Assembly: GCF_047663525.1 (NCBI RefSeq)
Contig: NC_092601.1
Coordinates: forward strand, 18,871,501-18,935,500
Length of the DNA: 64,000 nucleotides
Direction of reading: 5' to 3'
From: Anas platyrhynchos
Taxonomy: Eukaryota; Chordata; Aves; Anseriformes; Anatidae
Shown here: one piece after another, positions 11,301 through 21,560 of the stretch
Numbering within the stretch: the stretch's first letter is position 1
Layout of the letters: every line of letters begins with the position of its first letter
The notes under the pieces: generated by a model
What the model was told of the DNA's origin: nothing
What the model saw: the letters and a program-made list of their open reading frames with translations, nothing else
Databases searched by the model: none
Position numbers and translations under genes: made by a program

Positions 11301-14300
11301 CCGGGGGCTCCTCTCCCTTCCCGGCAGCGTGCCATCCTGCCAACCCCCTGCGCTCACAGCCAGCACAGCGCCAGCAGCGATCGATCCCAGCCGGGGTCCC
11401 GGGGGGCTCCCAGCCAGGCCCCCGCTGCCGAAACGCAGGGAGCAGAGCGGCCCCGCGGCACGCAGGCGTCCCGGCCCGCTCCCCCTGGCAGGGCTGGGTG
11501 GCCGCGGCGTGCCAGGAGCAGGGAGAGGGAGGCTGCACCGAGCAGATGGCTCCAACCTCCGCGAAATCAACAGCCGCTTAATGAGGGGAAAGCTGCGGCT
11601 GCCCCCCCTGCCTCCCCGGCTCGGCGGCCGCTAATGAGCCGGGGGGCGATGGGGTGACCCCGCAGGGTGCCCACAGCTCCGTGTGCCCGACCCCAGCCTG
11701 GCCACGGCCCCCAGGCACCGAAAATCACGGCACCAACTTCAGAGGGTGCTGGGGGATCCTGCAGTGACATCGCTGCGAGCTGCCAGATAAAGGAAGCATC
11801 CAAAATAGCTGCTCTTAATTATATCCCTGCTGACGAGTGCCACGCCAACAACGGGCGCTGGAAGCTCGCGCTGCATGAGGAGCCCTGGCAAGAGCAGTCC
11901 GACTTGCTCTGTGTCACCGGGTCCCCACGGGCACGCGCATGGGCAGAACGTGTGGCCACGTGCTCTGCTCATGCGTGTGCCCCCGGGGAACGCGTGGAGG
12001 TGACGGGTGGGGGGGACGTGCCCGGCGAGGACCGGGACACCGCAGGCTGTGCCGGGGGGGGGCTGCTCCTCGCTGCTGTCCGACAGCAACGTGCCTGTGC
12101 TCCTGCAGCCAAGGTCGTGCCAAGCAGCGAGCCCCGCGCTATGCTGAGATGCTAATGAAGCCATTATCATCTTCTGATCAATGTTGACTGTATAAATAAT
12201 GCACCGGGAAGCTCGCGGGCTGCTGGCGAGATGCGATTGAAGCAGGGCTGTGTGCTGCCTGCACAGGAAGGGGTTGCTTGGGGCAAAGAGGAGCGGGGCT
12301 GGGACGGACACGCTGCAGCTGGATGCTCGGTGCCCACCTCAGCTGGGTGGCAGCCGCCCGGCACAGCGGCACAGCCTCTGCTCACCACAGCTGGACAACA
12401 ACTGCCCCGCACAGCTGGATAACTGCCCGGCACAGCTGGACAGTGCTCAGCACAGCTGGATCCCACTGCCCGGCACAAGCTGTTCTCCAAATCCCCGCTT
12501 GCTTTGGGAGCTGCTGGCCCCGTGCTCAGCATGTGAGGGACCCACAGCTCTCACGGGGAGTCCCTCCTTCCCCGTACCAGGGTGCTGTGGGTCCCATGCT
12601 CAACCCGATGACACCGGGTGCAGGAAGCTGCCGAGCGGCTGGGTGCAGCAGGGCTGTCCCCAGGGAAAAGCAGCTCCGGGGGGGGGGCCGAGGGGCAGCG
12701 TGGGGCCGCCCTGGCCATGGGCACGGATTGCTCCGGATGCCCCGGCCGTCGCGCGGAGCCTTCCCTGGGGAGCCGAGAAATCTGCACTTCAAAATCAATA
12801 GGCCGTGGCAGCCTGAGTCACGGTGCTGCAGCAGCGCAGGGCTGTCCCCTGGGGCCAGAATGAAGCAACTTAAATGCAGCTTTCAAGAGGCAGCGGGGAC
12901 TCCTTTGTATTTTTTATAAAAAGGAAACTTTCAGAACCAAAGGGAGGAAGGACGGGCTGTCCCTCCAGGCCGCCAGGGCAGGCAGGGATGGCACGGATGG
13001 GGGAGGACAGAGCGCAGAGAGACAGGCAGAGGGGACCGGGGGACACCCAGAGCAGAGCCAAGCTGCTGAGCAGCTGGGGCCAGACCCAGCCACCTTGACC
13101 GTGGCCATGCCAAACCTCAGATCCTCCCGTCAGGAGACCCTGTGGTGCCCACCAGAGCCGTGCCGGGGCAGCGGCGCTCAGCAGCAGCTCCGTGAGCATC
13201 CCCGCTCCCTCGCACCACCAGGACGTATCCTCACCTGACCCCTGCCGCGTGGTGCCGTGTGTCACCGGCACTGCAGCCACCCTGCTGTCACCCTGCTGTC
13301 CCCCTGTGTGACCGGGGCCATGGGGAGGGCAGCAGCAGCACGGGCAGGGCGGCGAGGTGGCGGTCCCAGCACCGTGTGCCGCAGGGGGGCACGAGGCTCC
13401 GCAGCGCCCCGCCGGCCCCACGCCAGCCGCACGCCCACCCCCGGCTCCGCTGAAATCCGTGCTGGTGCTGTTTTCACGGAGCCTTAATTGAAAGTCTATT
13501 CTCCCAGCTCCAGGGCGATGTTAAACAGGTAATTTTCAGTAATCACACCGGCTGGAAGGAGGCACCGCCAACACGGCGAGGCTGCCGTGCGCTGGGGGTG
13601 GGGGCAGACGAGCACGCCTGGGTCAGGGCTGGGGGAGCGGAGAAGGGAAGGTGCTGGCACTGCTTGCCTGTACCCGGGGGCAGAAACAGCCCTGCCTGTC
13701 TCTGTCCCTGTCCCCCTCACCTTGTCCCTGTCCTTCGCCTCCTTCCCAGGGCCAGGGAGGGTCAGGAGGTCCAGCCCCAGCCCCGCTGGGCAGCAGAAAG
13801 GGACCGGGATCCTTGAGTATCTTGGAGCATCGTTAACTAATGACCCTTGCTATCATCTGGCCTCCCACGAATCCAGCTGCAGCCCAGGCATTGCTGGAAA
13901 GCGCTGGGGAGCTCCCTGGCAGACACAGAGCCTGTGCCTCTGGGTGCGTGCAGAGAGCCCAGATAAGCACCAGGGAACTCCGCACCGCTGCGGGGCTGGG
14001 ACCTGAGCTCCCAGACCTTGTCCTGCCAAAGGAGGCCCTGGGGGCTGCTTTAAACACAGCGCCTGGGGTGCTGTCATCAGTCCTCGTCCATGGGGCAGCC
14101 TGGTCCACCTCCCCCAGCACTGCCAACCTCTCCATGCCCACCACGCGCCCTCAGCACCGTGGCCAGGCGGGTGCAGCGTGGGGACGTGCAGCATGGGGAT
14201 GTGCAGCCAGGGGATGCTGTGCAGCCACCCGGGGCAGCCAGCTGCAGGGGCACGCTGCTCCTCATGGCCTCACAGCGCTATGGGACAAGGACAGGGCTCA

Positions 14301-17300
14301 CGGGTCTGCTCCCAGTGTGCCCAGTGTCCCCAGCACGGCACACGCTGGGAGGGAGCTGGCTGGGGAGCCAGGTGGGGAGGGCTCACTGAGAGACAAGCTC
14401 AGGGTCTGCGAACGCCGGAGCAGAGACAGCCAGAAGAAGAGCTGCTGACGAGCAGCACAGAGCCGCGAGGAGCACGCCGTAAACAGCCCAGCTGCAATGC
14501 AGGAGCCGGGCAGGCGCTGCTTTGTGCGCTCCAGCTGCTCCGCCAGGAACGGGCCCAAACCTACGTGGGCCTCGGTGAGGAGGCGGCGCGGAGCCGGGCT
14601 CCCGACAGCCACATCTGGAAGGGATCAGCCGGCGGCTGCCGCCGAGAGCCGTCCCCAGCGCCGAGCCCCACGCCAGGCCAAGGAGGAGGCGCTGCCGATG
14701 CGGCCGGCGGAGACGGCCACAGGCATGTGGTGCACATGGATGCACAGGGGCAGGGCATGCACAGAGAGCACAGAGATGCACATGGATGCACAGGGATGCA
14801 CAGGGGCACGGCATGCACACAATGCACACGGTGCACAGGGATGTGCAGGGGTGCATGATGCACGTGGGAGCTGATGGACACGCATGCACATGGCTGCACA
14901 CAGGCACATACATGCACACGCGTGCACAGGGGCACACAGGCAGGCTGGCAGAGCAAACCCAGAGCAGAGCAGCCAGCTGGGGGCACAGAAGGCAGCAGAG
15001 AGAGAGGCAGCACCCACGGTGGCTGCACACTGACCCCAACCTGCTCTGTCTCGGGCTGATTTGGGCCAACGCAGGGCACAGAGCTGGGGTCCTGGCAGCA
15101 CCCAGGGACCCAGCAGCACGCAGGGCGCAGCAGCCCCACCACCACCTCCATCCCCACTGCGAGGGCCCTGCTCTCACCCTGCAGCCACAGCGACCTTGCT
15201 GGCAGGGCCCAAGGAGACGTGGGCAGAGGGGGCACCCCCCCACCAGCCGCTCACCCCCAGCGTGCCGGCACCGTGCTCCCCCGGCCGTGCAGCTCGCCCC
15301 GGGCCCGGCATCCATCTGTCATGGTGCTGGAGCAGCAGGCCGTGCCGAGGCCGGCACTGCGTCCCTGACTTCCCATTTTTCAGGCTGATTGCTCCTGTCG
15401 CTGCAGAGCCTGGTGTTAAACACCTCATTTTCTACTCCCGTATTGAGTTGGAAAATACTATTAACATTTCATTACAGCTTAAAGATCCCTCTCAGCCTGG
15501 CACAAGGAGCTGACCTGCCGGTGGCACCGGCCCCTTGCCATGCAGGCTGTGCCGCCTGCAGCCCTCTGGGCGAGGAGGGCCGGGAAAGCAAGTCCTGCTC
15601 GTGTCCCCACTGCGGGCAGGACGGTGACCGGGGCAGAGCTGGGTGCTGGTGCTGCTCACCAGCTCGGTGACCGGCCTGGCACAGCACAGCCTCCCGGCAC
15701 ACCGGTCTGGAGCAGCGAAACAGCGCAGGGATGGAGGCACGGGGCAGCAGTGTCCGAGCAGAGCACAAGCAGTTTTTGATTCCCAGCCCCTTTTCCTCAC
15801 CTGCAGGAGCCCGGCCCAGCAGTAGCACAGACCAGCCATTAAATATCTGCAAATTCACTCTTTAGTGCTCTCCCGATGGTGCTTTGAACACTTGTGAAAG
15901 GCACCTTTAGCTGCCCAGCGTGGCAAAGCCAGCGCAGAGTGGGTTTGTGGTGAGCGCCCAGCAAGAGGGACAGCAGCCCCGGACCTCGGGCACACCCCAC
16001 TCCCAAACCCCACACCAGCAGGAAGAGCACAGCAGCAAACCATGGGCATAGCCCAGCCTCACCCCACAGCCACACTGCCCCCAGCCCCACGCTGCCCCCA
16101 GCCCCACACCATCAGTGGGACCGCAGCCCCCGCCTGCCGCGTGTCCGACACCGAGGACCCCACGGACACAGCACTGGGGTGGGCTCCTGCTGCACCCACT
16201 GCCCCACGGGCACCCACGGGGCCCTGGCACTGCCACGCAGCCACATCCACGGGCATCACCACCGGGGCTGCCTCGTGGCCTCATCACACACGTGCAGCCA
16301 CCCGCAGGGCCCCGTGGGCACAGGGGAGCGCAGAGGGCTGGGGGCACCCGGGGGCACCAAGCCACAGAGGTGCTTGCAGCCCTTCTTGGAGGCTGGGGAG
16401 GGAAGGGAAGGGTTAAAGGGAGTGCAGCCCGAGCAGCAGAAAGCCAGACGCCAGGCTGGCTACGGGAAACCGCAGGGCGGCTGTGGAGGGGGAGCTGGGG
16501 CCGCAGCACCCGGCCCTGCGGCACCGCCGGACCCCGAGCCCCCCGCGGCACCAGCCCCCTCCTGAGCAGCCCGGTCCTGGCCGTGCCCTGCGGCATCGCC
16601 CCGCCACCGAGTGCTGGCTGCTCGGGGAGCGCGGTGGCACCGGCAGCACCGGGAGCACAGCGCAGCCACCAGCAAGGTCCCCGGGCGGGAAGCACTGCAA
16701 GAGCCCCGGCACAAGGGGCCACGGCGCCGGCACAGGGCTAATTGGTGTCAAACCAGGTGAATTCGGGACTGCCATGAGGAAATCCAGGCCAGTGAGGGAG
16801 CCTGGGGCTGGGCGCCGAGCCGCTGGCCCACATTCCCTGCTGCCCAGGCCCCGCAGCCGGCCCCAAAACGGGAGCAGGAGGGAAGGGGAGGGCTCGTGCC
16901 GGCAGCCTCAGCCCAGCCAGAGAGATGCAAGAAAATGTAAAATAAATACATGTCACCCCGGGCTGAGTAATAATCCCCCTCTGGAAGGAAACTTGGCGCA
17001 TGTCGGCGTGCTCCCAGCTGCCAAGTCCCTGCTCGGTGCGAGGTTTCACACGCAGGTTATAAACCCCGAAAAGAAGTTTATTGGGGAAGCACTGACACGT
17101 CGTTACGCACGGCAGCCACCCGGCCCCTCGGGCCCCATGCTGGGGATGCGCTGCCATCTCCCCGTAGTGCTTCACTCCTCAATCTGTGCTGAGGGGGCCG
17201 GGGGGGCCGGGAGAGCAGTGTCCAGCTGAGTGATGGAGGCTCCCAGCACCATCACCAGGGGCACTTGGCCGAGCTGCTGCAGGATCCGGCCCCACAGCCC

Positions 17301-20300
17301 TTTCCAGCCTGGCCCCGCTGGAGGCTGGTGGCACTTGTAGGATCCCTCCCGCTGCCCAGGGTGGCTGGATGGTGCCCGGGCTCTCCCTGCAGCACACAGG
17401 GGCTGCCTCGTGCAGCAGTGGGAGCCATTAGCAGCGGCTGCCGGCCAGGGAAGTTTCCTGTGTTGCTGGAGGGCTGAGGGGAATCGGGCAGCTCCGGCGG
17501 CTGCCGGCCACACGCGCCCTGTGCACTGCACCACAATTGGATTTGCAGCTGCCCTGCCTTTTACTGCATGGAAATTGAATTGTAAAATGTCAAAGACATT
17601 TCCTAACTGCGCCATATTAGCCCGGTTTTATTAAATACTGTTATCAGAGGAGATTATTAATGCAATCAAATGCAGGCAAAAAAAAACCTGGAATTAACTG
17701 GCCGCCGCGCAGGAGGACACGCCGGAGGGCAGGAGGCCTCCCCCGAGGGCTGCATCCTGGGGTCCCGCTCACACCCAGCCCCTTGGCACAGCAGGGCCCT
17801 GCCCGGGACCCCAGAGGGGTCTGGCTCCTGGCTTCTGCCTCCTGGCCCCGGGTTGCCTCTGCTGGCCCCCTTCGTGCTGGGACGGCGGCTGGAGCAGTTT
17901 TCCTTCCTGGAGCTGTGCCCCAGCTCGTGGCCTAGGAGCAGTCCCCATGGGATGGCAGCGTCCCGAAGGGTGGTGAGCCCCGTGCCCAGCTGTGAGCCCG
18001 GCCAGGCAGTGCAGCTCACCCGGCCCCAGGAGCCCCACAGAGGGACCCAGAGCTCCTGCAGCACATGAGGACACGGGACAGGATGTCTGTGCTGCACAAA
18101 CCTGCCACACGTGGAAGTGATTTGCAAAGTGCCCAGCACGGTGGGTGGGAGAAGCTCGGCAGCAGGACCCGTCCCTCAGCTCCAGGTCCCTCCCGCGGCA
18201 TGGGGGGGCATACAGAAGTGATTTCCAAGTGGATAAGATGAGCGCAGCAGCAACCTCGCAGAGAAGGAGCCCGCCTGCTCCAAAATGCCACCACCGAGGG
18301 ACCCCCCTGCCAGCACAGCGCAGCCCCATCTGCTGCTGCCCAAAGGCCTGGGACGGGGACGCAGCAGCACAGCCCCTGCTGGGGACGCCCCAGGTCCCCG
18401 TCCTGCCCCGCAGCGCCCAGGCTGGGGAGGCAAGGTGAAAACGCCAAGTCACTACAATTCTTCGAGGTAGCACCAGGGAGGAGGGGACAGGGAGGGAAAC
18501 AGTTTGCTGCCAAATCCCTGCATCTGATTTGCGTAACTTTCAGACAACCTCATCAATTATGGATGCCCGGGAAGCGAACGCGGTGCGCGCTGCGGCCGGC
18601 CCGGGCCCCACAAACTCTTACTCCACTCTGCTAAATCGGGCCCCACGTCGCCATAGCAACCCGTGTTAATTCACGCAGGGATTTTTAAAATCTCATTTAT
18701 TAAACCCCACATGAATAGGATATTATCCAGATAACAGAGCTAGAGTTACAAATCTTCCCAGTGCCGAAGAGCGCGGGGAGCACCGGAGGCACGCGTGGGA
18801 ATGGCACATGGAGAGGGGGCACGGGGACACCCGGCATCGGGACAGCCACTGCTCAGCGCTCCCCCAGCCCTGCTGCTGCTGCCAGGAGCATGGCACCCGC
18901 TGCCACACACACAGCCCTGGGTCGGGTCCCCTGGGAGCAGGAGCAGCCCAGTCCCAGCACAGCCCTGGGGACTCCAGCAGAGCTGGAGAGGTGCAGCCCG
19001 GCCAGGGCATGGGGCAAGCAGCCGGACCTGCAGCGGGCATCCCCCCGGTGCCAGGCTCAGTATCACGGGGGTCCCTTGTCCCTTTCCCAGGAGCCCAGCA
19101 CTGGGAGCACTGCTGGGTCCCACGGGCATCCTGCTGCACAGCACCCGGGGGGCTCCGCAGTGGGACATGCGATGGAGCAGGGCTGGGAAGAGATGGGTGC
19201 AGGAGGAGGTGGTGGCACTTGGCACGGTACCGCTGGCTCTTGTCACAGCGATGCCAGCTGTGTGCCCAGGCCAGTGGGGGCTTGGGAGGGGTGCGTGGGG
19301 ACAGTGTGTGAGCCACACATGGTTCCTGTCCCCGTGTGCTGCTCTGGGAGGCTGCGAAGTGGCAGCACCTGAAATGGGTTGGAAAGAAGGAGGTTTGGTG
19401 CTGGAGCCTGTTCCCTCCCTGCACAGACCCTCAGCAGGGGCACTGGAGGCACAGGGGACACCGTGCTGGTCCTGCATGGCAGCTAGACACAGGGACACCG
19501 TGCTGGCCCTGCACAGCTGTGGGCACAGGGGATGCAACAACGGCCCTGCATGGCACCAGGACATGGGGGATGCCACGCTGGCCCTGCACAGGAGTGGGGA
19601 CATTGGGGAGGCTGTGCCAGCCCTGCTCAGCACCAGGATACGGGGGACACCCACACTGGGCCAGCTCAGGAAGAAGCCAGGCAGAAACACCCCTGTGTGG
19701 CCAGGATCAGGGGACACTGTGCCAGCCCCGCACAGCTCTGGGACCACGGGGGTGCCCACATTTGGGGGGCACCGAGGGAAGGACTGGGGGCATGGTGGTG
19801 GCGGGGCTGCGTGCAGCATCCCTGAGACTCGGTGCCGTGTGGATGCTCCCCGGGGGCCGTGCCTGAGCCCAGGGACAGCCCCCGGCCCCGCCAGCCCTGC
19901 ACGCCAAGGCCTGAAACCTGCGGCTGCATCAGCACCATGAATAATTCAGTCCCGGGTAAAACGCCTCAGCAGAGCAGTTGGAACGCACAGAGAGCAGACA
20001 CTCCCGGAGCCACACACATGTACCCACGGAGGAGACGCACAGCTACACCCCCGCAGCCTCGCGCACGGCCGTCCACGGCGGTGTGCACGCCTGGGGAGAG
20101 CTGTGCACAGCCCGGCGCAGAGATGCTCGCGGGGAGACACCCGTGGAGCTGCATCCAAACACCCCCACACGGAGAAACACCAACACAGACACATCCAAAC
20201 ACACATATGCCAGGGTACACACCGGCACACAAACACAGTCCCGCACCCAAACACAGGCACACACGCACAGCCGGGCACGCACGCAGGCGAGCACGGGCAC

Positions 20301-20938
20301 AGCTGCACACGGGCACACGCACATATGTGTGCAGGCGGCGGCAGCCCTGGTGCACACACACACACACACACACACACAGGGGCCGTGCACACAGCCGCGC
20401 ACGGATGCCCCCGGCTTTCCCCCCCCTTTCCCTTCCCGACCCCCCCCCGTGCTGCAGCGGCTCCCCGGGGGGCTCGGAGCCTCTCCGGGGCGCGGGCAGT
20501 GCGGGAGGCGCTGCGGGGCTGCACCGGGACCGCCGAGCCCGTGCAGCGCCGAGCACCCGCGCGGCTCCGGGGGTCGCTCCGCCGCCGCCTCCCGCGCCCC
20601 CCTCCCCGCGGCCCCACCGGACCCCCCCCCCCCTCCCAGCAGGGCCGAGCCCCGGGGCGCCGCCGGGGATGCCCGGGGGCCCCCGCCCGCACCGCACCGC
20701 ACCGCACCGGGGATGCTCGGAGCCGGGGAGGGGCTGCGGGTACCGGCCCCCCCCCCGCCCCACCGCCCTGCCCGGGGCCGCCGCCGCCCCCCGCCCAGCC
20801 CAGCCCGGCCCGGCTCGGCCCGGCCCCCGCGGCGCGGCACTCACTGGCTTTGCCGGGCTTGGGCCTCTGCAGCAGCTTCTGCACGGCCGCGATGTCCTCC
20901 GCCTTCACCGCCTGCACCAGCTCCTGGTCCTTGCCCAT
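2312..20938 (-). CDS. CASKIN1: CASK-interacting protein 1, N-terminal part (exons 1-10)
   Basis: Synaptic scaffold that binds CASK. Coding exons on the minus strand: 20938-20845, 6385-6334, 4334-4237, 4005-3860, 3737-3642, 3388-3258, 3173-3065, 2839-2731, 2603-2509 and 2429-2312. They join in frame into 349 codons beginning [15 protein letters not shown]. Residues about 48-280 are ankyrin repeats (motifs such as [20 protein letters not shown] and [13 protein letters not shown]). Residues about 285-347 are an SH3 domain ([38 protein letters not shown]). From memory the sequence follows human CASKIN1 closely and differs clearly from CASKIN2. The SAM domains and proline-rich tail are not here, so the remaining exons lie below position 1. 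Intron 1 is 14.4 kb while introns 2-9 are mostly 70-300 bases, apart from intron 2 of 2.0 kb. Exons 3 and 10 appear to end at GC rather than GT donors. Confidence 0.95.
5874..5975. repeat. CA/CG-rich minisatellite in CASKIN1 intron 2 side of exon 2
   Basis: Units of the gcacgcac, gcatgcacac and gcacacacg type, similar in composition to the repeat at 387-560 and to that at 14720-14945. It lies in intron 2, left of exon 2 (6334-6385). A related short repeat of a gcacacaccccatg-like unit occurs at 6240-6310. Confidence 0.7.
7363..7375. promoter_or_regulatory. Near-consensus MAF recognition element
   Basis: The 13 bases match the T-MARE palindrome TGCTGA(G/C)TCAGCA at 12 of 13 positions. It lies in an AT-rich island (about 7310-7390) of CASKIN1 intron 1. 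Motif match only; no evidence of use. Confidence 0.35.
9640..9740. repeat. Short tandem repeat, unit about 10-20 bases (cacacggacagct type)
   Basis: Several imperfect copies of a unit built from ggctcacac and gacagctcacac in CASKIN1 intron 1. Confidence 0.7.
10860..10990. other. AT-rich island in CASKIN1 intron 1, candidate conserved element
   Basis: A stretch of lower GC than its surroundings, with TATAAAC, TAAACACC, GCTAATCC and TTACTTAAG motifs and no repeat structure. Such islands in GC-rich avian introns are often conserved enhancers; that is inference from composition. Confidence 0.3.
12125..12245. other. AT-rich island in CASKIN1 intron 1, candidate conserved element
   Basis: Contains GCTAATGAAGCC, CATTATCATC, TGATCAATG and TATAAATAATG in about 100 bases of non-repetitive sequence between GC-rich blocks. 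Homeodomain-like and GATA-like words are visible; function is inferred from composition only. Confidence 0.3.
12310..12475. repeat. Minisatellite, unit about 20 bases (cccggcacagctgga type)
   Basis: Several imperfect copies of a cccggcacagctggat-like unit, with ctgcccggcacagctgg recurring. It contributes many CAGCTG E-box words by repetition. Confidence 0.7.
12780..12945. other. AT-rich island in CASKIN1 intron 1, candidate conserved element
   Basis: Includes TTCAAAATCAATAGG, TGAGTCACGG (AP-1-like), AACTTAAATGCAG and TTGTATTTTTTATAAAAAGG. Unique sequence between GC-rich blocks; possible regulatory element by composition only. Confidence 0.3.
14720..14945. repeat. Minisatellite, unit about 10 bases (tgcacaggga type)
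   Basis: Long run of imperfect gatgcacagg and catgcacac units, mostly alternating purine-pyrimidine, in CASKIN1 intron 1. Confidence 0.8.
15365..15500. other. AT-rich island in CASKIN1 intron 1, candidate conserved element
   Basis: Non-repetitive stretch with GTTAAACACCTC, GTATTGAGTTGG, AATACTATTAACATTTC and AGCTTAAAG. Candidate noncoding conserved element; inference from base composition. Confidence 0.3.
17530..17700. other. AT-rich island in CASKIN1 intron 1, candidate conserved element
   Basis: About 170 bases of unique, AT-rich sequence with GAAATTGAATTG, CCATATTAGCCCGG (CArG-like), TATTAAATACTG and GATTATTAATGCAATC. This is one of the two strongest islands by contrast with its flanks. 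Confidence 0.35.
18510..18765. other. AT-rich island with an RFX X-box in CASKIN1 intron 1
   Basis: The longest island: unique sequence with TTTGCGTAAC, CATCAATTATGG, GTTAATTCACGC, TTTTTAAAATCTC and TTATTAAACC, and an exact X-box at 18647-18660. The density of such words in a GC-rich intron makes it the best enhancer candidate here. Function is inferred. Confidence 0.4.
18647..18660 (+). promoter_or_regulatory. RFX-family X-box
   Basis: The 14 bases GTCGCCATAGCAAC fit the X-box consensus GTNRCC-N(0-3)-RGYAAC at every defined position, with a 2-base spacer. RFX factors act at enhancers of ciliary and neuronal genes, and CASKIN1 is neuronal. Binding is not shown. Confidence 0.5.
19440..19740. 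repeat. Minisatellite, unit about 40-50 bases (ctggccctgcacag type)
   Basis: Recurrent ctggccctgca, gtgccagccc and acaggggacac blocks at roughly 50-base spacing, diverged between copies, in CASKIN1 intron 1. Confidence 0.65.
20170..20390. repeat. CA-rich repeat ending in a (CA)n microsatellite
   Basis: Diverged acacacac and gcacgcac words lead into a pure CA run at about 20352-20378, about 460 bases inside intron 1 from the CASKIN1 first exon. Confidence 0.85.
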
Positions 20939-21560
20939 GGCTCCGCGGCGCCGGGGCTGCCGGCTGCGGGCTCACGGCCCGAGCATCCTCCGCGGCGAGG
21001 GGCGGGCGGGCGGCTGGCGCGGCTCGGCTCGGCTCGGTGCGGGGCCCCCCCCCCTCCCCAGCCCGCTCCGGAGGCGGGGGCGGCGGCGGGCGGCGGGCGC
21101 CCGGGGCGGGGCGGGGCGCGGCGGGGCGGGGGGGGCCCCACCGGGAGCGTAGAGGGGGGGGGGGGGCACCGCGGGCGCTCGGGAGCCGCACCGGGGCGCA
21201 CGGCAGGAGCGGTGTGGGGGAGGAAAGACGGGGGAGAGGGGGGGGCACCGAGGGGCGGGAGCCCCGGCGGGAGAGGGGGGGGCGCCGGGAGCGCGGGGAG
21301 GGGGCTGGGGGACCCGGGGGGAGGAAGGGGAGGGGGCGCCGGGGGGTGCCCGGTGCTGGGGGCTCCCGGAGAGGGGCTCCCGGGGGGGTCGCGGTGCGGC
21401 CGGAGCGGGGTAAGGCTGGGGGGGGGGGGCTCGGTGCGGCTGCGGCACCCGGGGGAGGGCCGGGGGGGGCCGTGCCCGCCGGGAGGCTCCGTCCCAGGGC
21501 CCCGTCCCGCGGCTCTGCCCGGCCCCTGCAGTCCCCCCCCGGCGGCTGGGGAGGGAAGCG
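20440..21560 (-). promoter_or_regulatory. CASKIN1 CpG-island promoter
   Basis: Dense CpG and GC-box sequence surrounds the CASKIN1 start codon (20938) and extends about 600 bases upstream of it. The part from 21050 to 21450 is strongly G-biased on the plus strand, with many runs of four to ten G. No TATA box was seen, as expected for a CpG-island promoter. Confidence 0.65.

Larger units (their letters stand above)
6386..20844 (-). other. CASKIN1 intron 1 (14.4 kb)
   Basis: One intron separates the 31-codon first exon from exon 2, with donor GTGAGT at 20844 and acceptor CAG ending at 6386. The interior alternates GC-rich, repeat-laden sequence with AT-rich islands of 80-250 bases that carry TAAT, AATTA and TTTAAA motifs. 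No exon was found on the plus strand. The size, set against the tiny later introns, suggests that regulatory elements keep it long; that is inference. Confidence 0.75.

Noticed and set aside
2312-20938. Assignment to CASKIN2 rather than CASKIN1
   Set aside because: N-terminal [33 protein letters not shown] and [15 protein letters not shown] match CASKIN1 as I recall it, and the neighbours fit the CASKIN1 locus.
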